Positions 1 to 7,953 of a stretch of DNA of 21,187 nucleotides are shown one piece after another. How positions within the stretch are numbered: the first letter of the stretch is position 1; each line of letters begins with the position of its first letter. The position numbers and the translations under genes are program-made. The DNA is from Bacillota bacterium (GTDB taxonomy: Bacteria > Bacillota > Desulfotomaculia > Desulfotomaculales > JAJYZD01): contig JAJYZD010000029.1 in assembly GCA_021800315.1 (NCBI GenBank), positions 1 to 21,187 of the forward strand, written 5' to 3'. Below the pieces are notes generated by a model. That model made no database searches. It saw only the letters and a program-made list of their open reading frames with translations, and was not told the DNA's origin.

Positions 1-516
1 GCTCTGGGCCGGGGAGCCGCCACGGCGGACGATCGCACCATGGTTCTGGAGGCCGCCGACGCCTTCAAGGGCGGCCGGTCCAACCTGGATTGGCTGGCGG
101 GCGGGCCGGGGGCGGGACCCGTGGGGGCGGGCGGGGTTCCCGCGGTCTACATCCCTTATTTCCAGGCGGCCGCGGCCAGGTACGGCGTGCCGTGGAACGT
201 GCTGGCCGCCATCGCCCGGGTGGAGAGCGATTTCGATCCCTACGCCGTGGGGCCGCCCAACTATACCGGGGAATTGGCCCAGGGGATGATGCAGATTCTG
301 CCGTCCACCTGGGCCGAGTACGCCGTAAGGGCGTACGGGACGGGACCGCCCGATCCTTTCACCGCGGCCGATTCCATCTTTACGGCGGCACATCTGCTGG
401 CGGCCGACGGAGCCGGGCAAAACCTGGCCGGAGCCCTTTTTCTCTACAATCATTCCTGGAGCTATGTCCACGAGGTGCTGTCCCTGGCCAGGCAGACGGG
501 ACAGGCATCGGAGTAA
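1..516 (+). CDS. Lytic transglycosylase (SLT domain), C-terminal part, 5' end outside window
   Basis: The reading frame is open from base 1, so the gene begins upstream; the first internal ATG is at 40. The visible protein is a soluble goose/Slt-type lytic transglycosylase domain that would cleave the glycan strands of peptidoglycan. The motif VESDF carries the likely catalytic Glu (codon at 223), followed by GPPNYTGELAQGMMQ, STWAEY and LLAADG. The same blocks occur in the gene at 3095, in the same order, and the match extends upstream of the domain (ADDRTMVL here, SDDREMIL there). The two genes are therefore paralogues. This copy ends straight after the SLT domain and lacks the M23 peptidase tail of the other. 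The stop lies 6 bases before the next CpaE-like gene, which suggests one operon. Likely role (inference): local wall opening for an envelope-spanning machine. The unseen N-terminus probably holds a membrane anchor, as in the paralogue. Confidence 0.85.
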   Translation, partial: ALGRGAATADDRTMVLEAADAFKGGRSNLDWLAGGPGAGPVGAGGVPAVYIPYFQAAAARYGVPWNVLAAIARVESDFDPYAVGPPNYTGELAQGMMQILPSTWAEYAVRAYGTGPPDPFTAADSIFTAAHLLAADGAGQNLAGALFLYNHSWSYVHEVLSLARQTGQASE

Positions 517-522
517 TAGCGC

Positions 523-1740
523 ATGGGGGGGGGATTGCGGTTGAAACGGACCGGACCGCAAACGGTCCTTTTGGCCACCGGACACCAAAGGCTGGATGCG
601 GAGTTGGCCGTCCAGCCAAGCCTGCGCGTCCTGGGCCAGGTTCTCTATCGTGAGGCGGTGGCGGAAAAAGCTGATCGTAGCGGGGCGGAAACGGTGGTGC
701 TGGCGTGCTCCCTGCCGGGCGGCATGGACCTGGCGCAAGTGATCTACGATCTGCGGCGCCAGGACAGGAGGATAATCCTGCTGGCGGGGAACAGGGAAGG
801 CGCCGACGGGGGCCTGCTTGGACAGGCGGTTGGCCTGGGTGTTTACGACCTGCTCTTCGACCCGGTGCGGCCGGAGGAAGTGGCCCGGTCCGCCCTGGAA
901 CCGGCCGGTTTTGCCTGTGCGGCGGCCTGGTTGGCGGGGAGCGGGGAGCAGGTGGTCCGGCCCGCGCCGGACGGGATGGTCCGGAAAGCGACGCCCCGTT
1001 CCGGACCTCCGACCAGCCCCCCTGACCATCCTTCGCCCCGTTATGAGCAGACGGACCATGACGGGTCCGGGCCGGTTTTGGCCGAAGCGGAGGCGGTGTA
1101 CCGGGTTCCCGCTCCGAACGTTCCGGCCCGGCTGATCGTGTTCGCCTCGCCGCGGGCCGGGGTGGGGCGGTCCTTCCTGGCGGCAGCCCTCGGTATCTGG
1201 CTGGCCGGGCAAGGGGAGGCGGCGGCAATGGTGGACCTGGACGGGGGCCGCGCCCGCTTTCGGTGGAGCTTTGGCCGCCAAGGGCGCGGCGGTGGTCTTT
1301 TCAACCATCCCAGCGGACTCGAAATAGCACGGGAAGGCGCCGGAAGCCCGGTTCAAACGGTTAACGAACTGGCGGCCGTATTCCGGACGGTTATCGTCAC
1401 CCTGCCTGCCGCGGGGCGCGAGGGGACGCCGGACGTGTTGGCAGGCGCGGCCCGTATCTTCCTCGTGGCCACCCCGGAGCGGGGGGTGCTTTACGATGTC
1501 ATGCGCGATCTTTACCACTACCGGCACCTGGGGCTGGACCCCGGGAACGTCCAGTTGGTGCTCAACCGCCTCGGCCATAACGCCAAAATCGGACTGGGCG
1601 AGGTGGGAGGCTTGATGCCGCCGGCTCTGTGCACCATCGTGCCGGAGAGCGGTTCGACGCCGGAAGAAGCGTTGCGGGGGCGCCGCTTCCGGCGTTGCAT
1701 GGAAGACCTCGGCCGGTCCGTCGGGGCGGGCGGGTCATAG
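523..1740 (+). CDS. CpaE/TadZ-like protein: pseudo-receiver plus MinD-fold domain with degraded P-loop
   Basis: Residues about 12-125 form a response-regulator-like domain. It aligns with the N-termini of the genes at 4675 and 6753 (shared VLLATG, LRR/LRS-D-R, GVYDLL-D-V). The phospho-acceptor Asp position reads VVLACSLPGG, so it is probably not phosphorylated. A variable linker (about 140-200) leads to a MinD/ParA-like domain from about residue 200. In its Walker A (SPRAGVGRS, about 209-217) the catalytic lysine of GKS/T is Arg, so ATP hydrolysis is doubtful. A partner Asp is kept in AAMVDLDGG. CpaE/TadZ proteins place Tad pilus machines at cell sites, and this one may be a structural paralogue. 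Start: ATG 523 has only a distant GGAG. TTG 541, behind a run of eight G (525-532), would match the paralogue's N-terminus better and is a real alternative. The next gene follows after 11 bases. Confidence 0.8.
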   Translation: MGGGLRLKRTGPQTVLLATGHQRLDAELAVQPSLRVLGQVLYREAVAEKADRSGAETVVLACSLPGGMDLAQVIYDLRRQDRRIILLAGNREGADGGLLGQAVGLGVYDLLFDPVRPEEVARSALEPAGFACAAAWLAGSGEQVVRPAPDGMVRKATPRSGPPTSPPDHPSPRYEQTDHDGSGPVLAEAEAVYRVPAPNVPARLIVFASPRAGVGRSFLAAALGIWLAGQGEAAAMVDLDGGRARFRWSFGRQGRGGGLFNHPSGLEIAREGAGSPVQTVNELAAVFRTVIVTLPAAGREGTPDVLAGAARIFLVATPERGVLYDVMRDLYHYRHLGLDPGNVQLVLNRLGHNAKIGLGEVGGLMPPALCTIVPESGSTPEEALRGRRFRRCMEDLGRSVGAGGS

Positions 1741-1751
1741 GGGGTGAGGCC

Positions 1752-2921
1752 GTGTTCTCCGTTGTCGGGTACCTTTACCCGGGCGTCTTCCTGGTGTCGG
1801 TGCTCGCGTTCGCCCTGCGGCTGATCCGCGGCCATGGCTCCGGGTCCGAAGGGCCGGACGTGGTAATCTGCGTGACGAAGCGGGGGCAGCCGGTGGTTTT
1901 GTCCCATCTCGACCGCTACCTGCACATGTTGGTCAAGGGCGGTACGGGCACCGGTAAGACTTCCGGTGTGCTGTCGCCGATGATCCGGCAGGACATCGCC
2001 CGGATAGCCGCCGGGCAGGAACTCGGGATTACGGTGTTGGAACCGAAAGGGGATCTGGTGGCGGAGATAGCCTGCTGCTGCCGGGAAACCGGGGTACCCT
2101 GCCTGGTCCTCGATCCCCTGGACTCCGGTTCGGCGGGGCTGAACCCGTTGTCCGGCGAGGCCGGGGTGGCGGCCGAGGTCGTACGCAGTGTGCTGCGCTC
2201 GCTCTTCGGGCCGCAGGAGGCCTTCTTCGCCCAGTTGCAGGAGACGGTGGTCCGCAATACCGTCCTGTTGCTCAAGGAACTGCGGGGCGATTCGGTCAGC
2301 CTGGTGGATCTGGCCGGGGTGTTACGGGATCGCAGTGCGCTCGCGGACTTGGTGGGGGAACTGGAACGGCGCCGGCCCGGCGGTGACCTGGCCGCCTACT
2401 TCCTAAAGGAAGTCCTGGGAGAAACGGCGGAGAAGTCCTACCAGTTCCTCACCGGCGTGCGCCAGCAACTGGACGACATGGTGCAGTGCGCGCCCCTGCG
2501 CCGCGTTTTTACCGCGCGGTCGGCCGTCGACCTGGACCGGCACCTGGCCCGGGGCGGGGTCCTTCTCGTCAACACGGCCATGGGGCCCCTGGGTCACCTG
2601 GGCGACGTCTTCGGGCGGTTTACGCTGCTGGAGTTTCTCTACGCCGTTTTCCGGCGTCCGCCGGGTGTCCGGCCGCCCCATTTCCTTTACGTGGACGAAC
2701 TGCCCCGCTACCTGATGCGGGATGTGGAAAGGCTGCTGGCCCTGGGTAGGTCCTACCGGGTGGGCTGCGTGTTTACGGTGCAAAGCGTGGACCAGTTGGC
2801 CCTGGAGGAGGGAGAGGTCTTCAAACGGGCGGTGGTCGACCTGCTGGCGACCAAGATGGTTTTCGGGAGAATGAGCGGGTCCGAGCCCACCTATCACGTA
2901 GTGACTGCAAAACATATGTGA
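1752..2921 (+). CDS. VirD4/TraG-family coupling ATPase, apparently truncated at the C-terminus
   Basis: A 389-residue P-loop ATPase of the type IV secretion coupling-protein/TraG family. It has one N-terminal membrane segment (about 4-22, hydrophobic with YLYPGVFLVSVLAFAL). Walker A is GGTGTGKT (about 63-70), followed by LEPKGDLV, a motif seen in conjugative coupling proteins. Walker B is FLYVDELPRYL (Asp at about 315), then a sensor-like TVQSVDQL. The family normally continues past the KMVFGRMSGSEP region for a further helical part. Here the match stops there and ends in a short, AT-richer tail (TAKHM). Truncation by a rearrangement near 2900 is therefore likely. I chose GTG 1752 because GGGGTGAGG stands just before it; an upstream in-frame extension would run through the previous gene. 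Its place in a Tad-like locus is unusual: coupling proteins recruit DNA or protein substrates to a secretion channel. It could be inactive. Confidence 0.8.
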   Translation: MFSVVGYLYPGVFLVSVLAFALRLIRGHGSGSEGPDVVICVTKRGQPVVLSHLDRYLHMLVKGGTGTGKTSGVLSPMIRQDIARIAAGQELGITVLEPKGDLVAEIACCCRETGVPCLVLDPLDSGSAGLNPLSGEAGVAAEVVRSVLRSLFGPQEAFFAQLQETVVRNTVLLLKELRGDSVSLVDLAGVLRDRSALADLVGELERRRPGGDLAAYFLKEVLGETAEKSYQFLTGVRQQLDDMVQCAPLRRVFTARSAVDLDRHLARGGVLLVNTAMGPLGHLGDVFGRFTLLEFLYAVFRRPPGVRPPHFLYVDELPRYLMRDVERLLALGRSYRVGCVFTVQSVDQLALEEGEVFKRAVVDLLATKMVFGRMSGSEPTYHVVTAKHM

Positions 2922-2961
2922 TCATTGTTTAGCTGGTGCATACTCTTGTTCTCTCTTCCGG

Positions 2962-2984
2962 CCGCGAGTTTTCGCGGTTTTTTT
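2962..2984 (+). terminator. Intrinsic terminator after the coupling-ATPase gene
   Basis: CCGCGA (2962-2967) pairs perfectly with TCGCGG (2972-2977) around a GTTT loop, followed directly by seven T. It lies 41 bases after the stop of the VirD4-like gene and before the ribosome site of the gene at 3095. It probably separates the first gene group from the main Tad operon, so a promoter for the latter should lie in 2985-3080. I see no convincing -35/-10 pair there. Confidence 0.65.
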
Positions 2985-3094
2985 GTGCTCAAAATTTGGG
3001 TGGTAATCCGCAATGGCTGTCCCTGCTGGGCGCGTTTTGTTCGGCCCTTGAAGGTTGGGACATCAACCAAATCGCTTGCCAAGGGGGTGCTGAA

Positions 3095-4657
3095 TTGTCG
3101 AGGCCCGGTGATGCGTTCAAGACCGTGGCCAAGCGGGCGGCCAAACAGGCCGCCAAATCTTTTCTCCGGTACCTTGCGGCCACCTTCGGAGTTCCGGCGC
3201 TGGCCGTAACGGCCGCGGCGATCCTGGTCTTGGTGGTGATCTACGCGGTGCTGCCGGCGTCGGGGATACCCGGAAGCAGTATAGATACCCGAGCGAAGGC
3301 GGTGGCCTATTACCAGGGGGTGACCAATCGGGTCAACCCGAAACCTCAGGCATCGTTGTACCCGGAGTTGGAGCAATCGCACATGCTCAATTACGGCCTG
3401 CTGTGGGCCGTGGACTTCTTCGCAAATAACCTTTCGGGAGCGAATAAGTTCCAAAGCAACGCCGAGGCCCTGGGGGAGGGGCTGAAGCCCGTATTCAGCT
3501 ACATCAAACGGACCAAGACGGTCACCGTGATCATAACCGGCAAGCAGGGAACGACCAGAAGCACCACCCGAACGACGCTGACCCTGCTGTCCAAGGCGGA
3601 TACCTACCAAGGCATTTACACATACACTTACAAGCCGTACGAGTACGTGCTCCATCCCAGCCCCGACGAGGAGATCGTCATCGACACCTGGAGGCTGGCC
3701 GGTTCCAATTACCAGGAGGACTGGACCAGGTTCGACACGGTGGTGGAAGAGTACACCGGCCTGGCCCGGGTGACATCCGACGATCGTGAGATGATCCTTC
3801 AGTCGGCGGCCACCCTGCAGACCGGCACGGCCAACCTCGACTGGATGATGGGAGTGCAGCCGACCGGCGGCAGCGCGGGCGCGGTGCTGGCGGAAATCCC
3901 GGCCCAGTACCTGGCCTGGTTCAAGGCGGCCGGGGCCCGGTACGGAATACCCTGGTACGTCCTGGCGGCGATAGCCAAGGTCGAGAGCGACTTCAACCCG
4001 GACTGCATCGGGCCTCCCAACTACACCGGGGAACTGGCCGAGGGACTGATGCAGTTTCTGCCGAGCACCTGGGCGGAGTACGGCAGCGGCAGTCTGTTCG
4101 ACCCGCAAGCCGCCATTTACGCCGCGGCCAAAATGCTGGCCGCCGACGGAGGTGCGACCGACATCCAAGGCGCCATTTTCGATTACAACCACGCGAACTG
4201 GTACGTTGACGAGGTGATGAGCATTGCTGAGAGCTACAAGAGCCAGGCGGAAAACCCGGAGTCGGCAGGCAGGTACGTTTTTCCGGTGGAGGGTCCAGTG
4301 ACCGTCACCTCCGGATTCGGAGACACTCAGGGCCGGTCATTCCCCCATCAGGGCATCGATCTGGCGGCGCCGGAGGGTACGCCGGTCGTCGCCTTCACGG
4401 CCGGCACGGTGAGTCTGTCCCAAAGTTCGCTGGGCGGCAACATCCTGGAGATCCACGGGCGGGACGGCAACGTGTACGTCTACATGCACCTGCAAGGTTA
4501 CGCCGTGGCAAACGGAGCGGCCGTGCGGGCCGGCCAGGTGGTCGGGTACGTGGGTCGGACCGGCGACGCCACCGGGCCGCACCTGCACTTCGAGGTGCGC
4601 GTGAACGGGACACCCGTGGATCCCGATTCGTATCTGGCGCTGGCCAACAACCGGTAG
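3095..4657 (+). CDS. Membrane-anchored bifunctional wall hydrolase: SLT transglycosylase + M23 endopeptidase
   Basis: A 520-residue protein. Residues 1-28 are basic and cytoplasmic, about 31-54 form one membrane helix (VTAAAILVLVVIYAVL), and about 55-255 is a domain I do not recognise. The SLT lytic transglycosylase domain (about 260-385) has its likely catalytic Glu at 297 in KVESDF. The M23 (LytM) zinc peptidase domain (about 400-515) has ligands His418 and Asp422 (HQGID) and the HLHFE motif (His496, His498). Both active sites look intact, so the enzyme could cut glycan strands and peptide cross-links outside the membrane. Such two-domain hydrolases accompany Gram-positive type IV secretion and conjugation loci. 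The frame is open back to 2936, but TTG 3095 has the AAGGGGG site 5 bases upstream and gives a normal membrane topology. It heads the Tad-like operon, 17 bases before the next gene. It is a paralogue of the partial gene at base 1. Confidence 0.88.
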   Translation: MSRPGDAFKTVAKRAAKQAAKSFLRYLAATFGVPALAVTAAAILVLVVIYAVLPASGIPGSSIDTRAKAVAYYQGVTNRVNPKPQASLYPELEQSHMLNYGLLWAVDFFANNLSGANKFQSNAEALGEGLKPVFSYIKRTKTVTVIITGKQGTTRSTTRTTLTLLSKADTYQGIYTYTYKPYEYVLHPSPDEEIVIDTWRLAGSNYQEDWTRFDTVVEEYTGLARVTSDDREMILQSAATLQTGTANLDWMMGVQPTGGSAGAVLAEIPAQYLAWFKAAGARYGIPWYVLAAIAKVESDFNPDCIGPPNYTGELAEGLMQFLPSTWAEYGSGSLFDPQAAIYAAAKMLAADGGATDIQGAIFDYNHANWYVDEVMSIAESYKSQAENPESAGRYVFPVEGPVTVTSGFGDTQGRSFPHQGIDLAAPEGTPVVAFTAGTVSLSQSSLGGNILEIHGRDGNVYVYMHLQGYAVANGAAVRAGQVVGYVGRTGDATGPHLHFEVRVNGTPVDPDSYLALANNR

Positions 4658-4674
4658 CGAAGGGGGGTGGTGCT

Positions 4675-6756
4675 TTGGCTGTTTTCACCGTGCTGCTGGC
4701 TACCGGCAACAACGATTTGGACAAGGAACTGCGGAAGGCGTTGTCAGACGCCGGCGTTTCCTTTGCGGGTGATCCGGTGTACTACCGCGAGGCTCTCGAG
4801 TCGCCCGGCATCGTGAAAGACGCCGCGGTGGTTGTCCTTTCCACCTCGCTCGCCGGTTCGCTTCCTCTGCGGGACCTGATATTCCGGCTGCGGAGCCGGG
4901 ACGTGAGGGTCGTGCTGCTGGTCGGCGATAGCGTGGAGATCGGCGATGCTGCGGTCGGCATGGGCGTTTACGACCTGATCGACGACCCGGTTGATCCGGC
5001 CGACGTGGTGGAAAGGGTGCTTCACCCGGCCACCTTCGCGTCGGTCGTCGACGGGCGGCATCCCGGTCCATCCGGGGTCGCGGTTCCGGGGGTTCCGGCG
5101 GATGAGCATCGGGTGGCTGCTCCCCCGGCCGGGCGCGGCCTGACGGCTGTCAGAGAGGCGATCAGGAGGTTGAAGGGGAAGACGTTTGCGGCCGGCACGG
5201 TTGACCTGTCCGGCCTCAAGGTGTGGTCGAATTTTCCCCTGCCGGCGGCGAAACCCTTCGACGGTGTGCCCGCGGCCAGCGGGGACGCGGTTCTGATAAA
5301 GGCGGCGCCCGGCGCGGCGGAACTCGTCAGGAAGCTGAGAAGGGACAAGACGTTTCTCGCCGTGCCGGTGATCGTCGTGGGGTCGTCCGACGCGACCTAC
5401 CTGGACGCAGGGGCCGACGGGTGCGTGCCGGAGTTGACGGCCGGCACGGTCCGGGACATCGGGCGAATGAGGAAGAGGCTCAAGGAGCTTTGGGCCGAGT
5501 CCGAAACGGACGCCCTGACCGGATGCCGCACCCGGGGGTTCCTTGACACCTACGTTCGGGAACTCGGCCAGAGGCCGAGTTCGGTCCTCATGTGCGACCT
5601 GGACCACTTCAAGCTGGTGAACGATACGCACGGGCACGCAGCCGGGGACGAAGTGCTGAAGCGGTTCGGAGCCTTTTTGCGTGGGATGGTTCGCGAGACC
5701 GACGTGTGTGTCCGGTATGGCGGGGAGGAATTTGTCGTCATCCTTCCGGGCGTTTCGGTTGAGAGAGCGGCCGTGCTGTCCGAGAAGATATGCTTCGGGT
5801 GGCGCGAGCAGGTCACCGAGACCGACGCCGGACCGATTCGGAGCACCGTCTCGATCGGGGTGTCGGGCCCCGGTGGCCCCGGTGCGGATGCCGTCAAGGA
5901 CGCCGACAAGGCCCTCTACTCGGCGAAAAACGCTGGCAGGGACAGGGTGACCAGATTCGACCGGATTGCGGTGGAAGACGACCGGAAGGAAACGAGCGGG
6001 TGTGGACCGCGGGACCCGGTGGAAACACCGGGAAGGCAGGTGCATGTTCCCGTGCCCGTGTCTCCACTGGTGAAAACGACCCAGGGCGCCGGGACCAATA
6101 CTGAGCGGGAGGAGGGCGGCCGCGTGCGGTTGCCCTCCCTCGTAAAAATTAAGAAAGAAGTCGAATCGGTCGTCCACCGGGAACGATCCGGGCCTGCCTG
6201 CACCCCCCCCAGGATACTTGCGTTTTCCGCGCCCCACCGGGGTTGCGGGGCGACGACCGTCGCGATTGCGGCGGCCAGGGCGCTCTCGGGCGACTTCGAG
6301 GTTGTGGCGATCGACTGCGACTTCAAAAACCCGAGTCTCGGTTTCCGGTTGGGCCTGCCCGTGGGCGGCGTGGACTGCGACTGGCGGGTCAACGGCCTGG
6401 GGGCCATGAAGTCCGTCGACGGCATCTACCTACTGCCCCTGGACATGACCAGACAGGGAACGGACGACCTGCGTCAGTACCTGGACGAAATCCGCGCCTT
6501 CATTCGGGAGGGGATAATCGTTATCGACGCCGGACAAGACGTTCAGGTGGTTCCCGGTGCGTTGAAAATAGGGGTGATCGACGGCGACAACCTCGACAGC
6601 TACGTGCGCATGTACGACCACCTGATTCTGAACAGGGCGAAAGGAGGTTCCGGTTTGAGGAACGTGCTCGGGGTGATACCGTATCAGTCAATGGCGGAGA
6701 TTGATCTTTCGGTCAAAAGGATATTCGGTGAGCGAAAGGAGGTGATACCGAAGTGA
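4675..6756 (+). CDS. Fusion protein: pseudo-receiver, second receiver, GGDEF diguanylate cyclase, MinD-like domain
   Basis: A 693-residue protein. Residues 1-125 are a CpaE-type pseudo-receiver like those at 523 and 6753, with the acceptor Asp replaced (VVLSTSLAG). About 165-265 is a second receiver-like domain ending in YLDAGADGCVPEL. About 270-440 is a GGDEF domain with DLDHFKLVNDTHGHAAGDE, active site GGEEF (349-353) and an intact inhibitory I-site RETD five residues before it. It should therefore make cyclic di-GMP and be product-inhibited. About 505-690 is a MinD/ParA-fold domain whose P-loop reads APHRGCGATT, with Ala where the catalytic Lys belongs. That part is probably not an ATPase. 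TTG 4675 follows AGGGGGGTGG. The stop overlaps the next start by three bases. Inference: a local c-di-GMP source tied to the Tad assembly site. I know of no standard CpaE with this architecture. Confidence 0.88.
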   Translation: MAVFTVLLATGNNDLDKELRKALSDAGVSFAGDPVYYREALESPGIVKDAAVVVLSTSLAGSLPLRDLIFRLRSRDVRVVLLVGDSVEIGDAAVGMGVYDLIDDPVDPADVVERVLHPATFASVVDGRHPGPSGVAVPGVPADEHRVAAPPAGRGLTAVREAIRRLKGKTFAAGTVDLSGLKVWSNFPLPAAKPFDGVPAASGDAVLIKAAPGAAELVRKLRRDKTFLAVPVIVVGSSDATYLDAGADGCVPELTAGTVRDIGRMRKRLKELWAESETDALTGCRTRGFLDTYVRELGQRPSSVLMCDLDHFKLVNDTHGHAAGDEVLKRFGAFLRGMVRETDVCVRYGGEEFVVILPGVSVERAAVLSEKICFGWREQVTETDAGPIRSTVSIGVSGPGGPGADAVKDADKALYSAKNAGRDRVTRFDRIAVEDDRKETSGCGPRDPVETPGRQVHVPVPVSPLVKTTQGAGTNTEREEGGRVRLPSLVKIKKEVESVVHRERSGPACTPPRILAFSAPHRGCGATTVAIAAARALSGDFEVVAIDCDFKNPSLGFRLGLPVGGVDCDWRVNGLGAMKSVDGIYLLPLDMTRQGTDDLRQYLDEIRAFIREGIIVIDAGQDVQVVPGALKIGVIDGDNLDSYVRMYDHLILNRAKGGSGLRNVLGVIPYQSMAEIDLSVKRIFGERKEVIPK

Positions 6757-7952
6757 TAATAACAGCTACCGAGTACGAAGACAACCTGGCCGATTTCCTG
6801 AGCGCCGGGCTTCCCGACGATGCCGAGGTGGCGGTCGCCGACGACTGCGCCACGCTCCTGGAGCACTCCGGCCCAGGCGACACGGTGGTAATATCGGAGG
6901 GCTTCGAGCCGGACAAGGAGAGGCTCGTCAACGTGATCCACGCCCTGCGGCTGAACGACGTGCGGGTGGTGGTCATAACGCCTTCCATGGACGGCCTGGC
7001 CGAGAGCGTGCTCAACATGGGGGTGTGGGACATCATTCCGCACGTACGGGACGGGTCGGAGATCCTGGATGTCCTGGAGCACCCCCGGACCTACGCCCAG
7101 GCCCTGAAGTTGGTGCCGCAAAACAAGAAGACCCTTGGGCCGGTCCTCAGGGAACCCGTGAGGCTGGTTCAGGCCGAGCCGTTGGTCTGCGCGTTCACCA
7201 GGGCGGGCGGGGCGGGGAAGAGCACGGCCATCGCCTACCTGGCGACGGCGCTCCTGAAGTACGGGCTCAAGCCCGCCATCGTGGACCTGGACGAGGACAA
7301 GCCTTCCGTGGCCAAGATATTCGGGATCAACTCCAAAGAGGGCATCGATTCTCTGAGGATCCAGGAACTGAGAGGGGACCTGTCCCTTATCCGGGATACC
7401 CTGAGCCGGGTCCGGATCCCCCTGAAGAACGGCATAACCGTATACCCGGCCAACGGTGACACCCTGCCCTTCGAGGAGGAAGGGGACGTGTACTCGATGT
7501 ACGCCGCGTTGCAGCAGGAGCATCCCGTGGTTCTGGCCGACCTCACCGTCCGGTTCAACGACCTGGCCACGCTGGCGACCATCCGCCGGGCCAACAAGGT
7601 GCTCTTCATCACCGAGCAGTACCAACCCACCCTGGACTCCTGCGTGAGGCACGTGGAGGAGGCCCGGTCGGTCGGCGTGGATACCGGAAAGTACATCCTC
7701 GTGGTGAACAAGTACACCGAGAAAAGCCGGATCACCGTGCGGAAGATCGAGGACTGCCTCGGCATGAAGGCCGCCGTGATCCTGCCGATGAATGCGGAGA
7801 AGTACCGCAACGAGGTCGATTCTCACAATCCGGTTTCCGGAACGGATGAGTGGCTCAAACTCGGCGCATTGATAGCCAACACCGATTATCAGCCGGGATC
7901 GCGCAAGAAGAAGGGATTCAGCCTGAGGTTGTTTGGAAGGAGGAAGAAGTAA
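6753..7952 (+). CDS. CpaE/TadZ-like pilus-positioning ATPase
   Basis: A 399-residue protein. The N-terminal pseudo-receiver (about 1-115) lacks an acceptor Asp (TVVISEGFEP) but keeps the GVWDII motif of its two paralogues. The MinD/ParA-like ATPase domain runs from about 145 to 385. Its P-loop TRAGGAGKST (about 149-158) keeps the GKS/T lysine, unlike the other two CpaE-like proteins of the locus. The extra signature lysine of the ParA deviant Walker A (KGG) is Ala here, with Arg beside it. AIVDLDEDKPS follows as Walker A'. The C-terminus is very basic (KKKGFSLRLFGRRKK), possibly a membrane contact. GTG 6753 overlaps the previous stop and is preceded by AAAGGAGGTGAT, a near-perfect ribosome site. 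Since it lies directly before tadA, it is the best candidate for the true CpaE/TadZ of the system. Confidence 0.85.
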   Translation: MIITATEYEDNLADFLSAGLPDDAEVAVADDCATLLEHSGPGDTVVISEGFEPDKERLVNVIHALRLNDVRVVVITPSMDGLAESVLNMGVWDIIPHVRDGSEILDVLEHPRTYAQALKLVPQNKKTLGPVLREPVRLVQAEPLVCAFTRAGGAGKSTAIAYLATALLKYGLKPAIVDLDEDKPSVAKIFGINSKEGIDSLRIQELRGDLSLIRDTLSRVRIPLKNGITVYPANGDTLPFEEEGDVYSMYAALQQEHPVVLADLTVRFNDLATLATIRRANKVLFITEQYQPTLDSCVRHVEEARSVGVDTGKYILVVNKYTEKSRITVRKIEDCLGMKAAVILPMNAEKYRNEVDSHNPVSGTDEWLKLGALIANTDYQPGSRKKKGFSLRLFGRRKK

Positions 7953-7953
7953 T

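Noticed and set aside
525..532. Run of eight G as a phase-variable tract in the CpaE-like gene
   Set aside because: It lies before or at the very start of the gene and may simply be the ribosome site for TTG 541. There is no evidence of length variation in one sequence.
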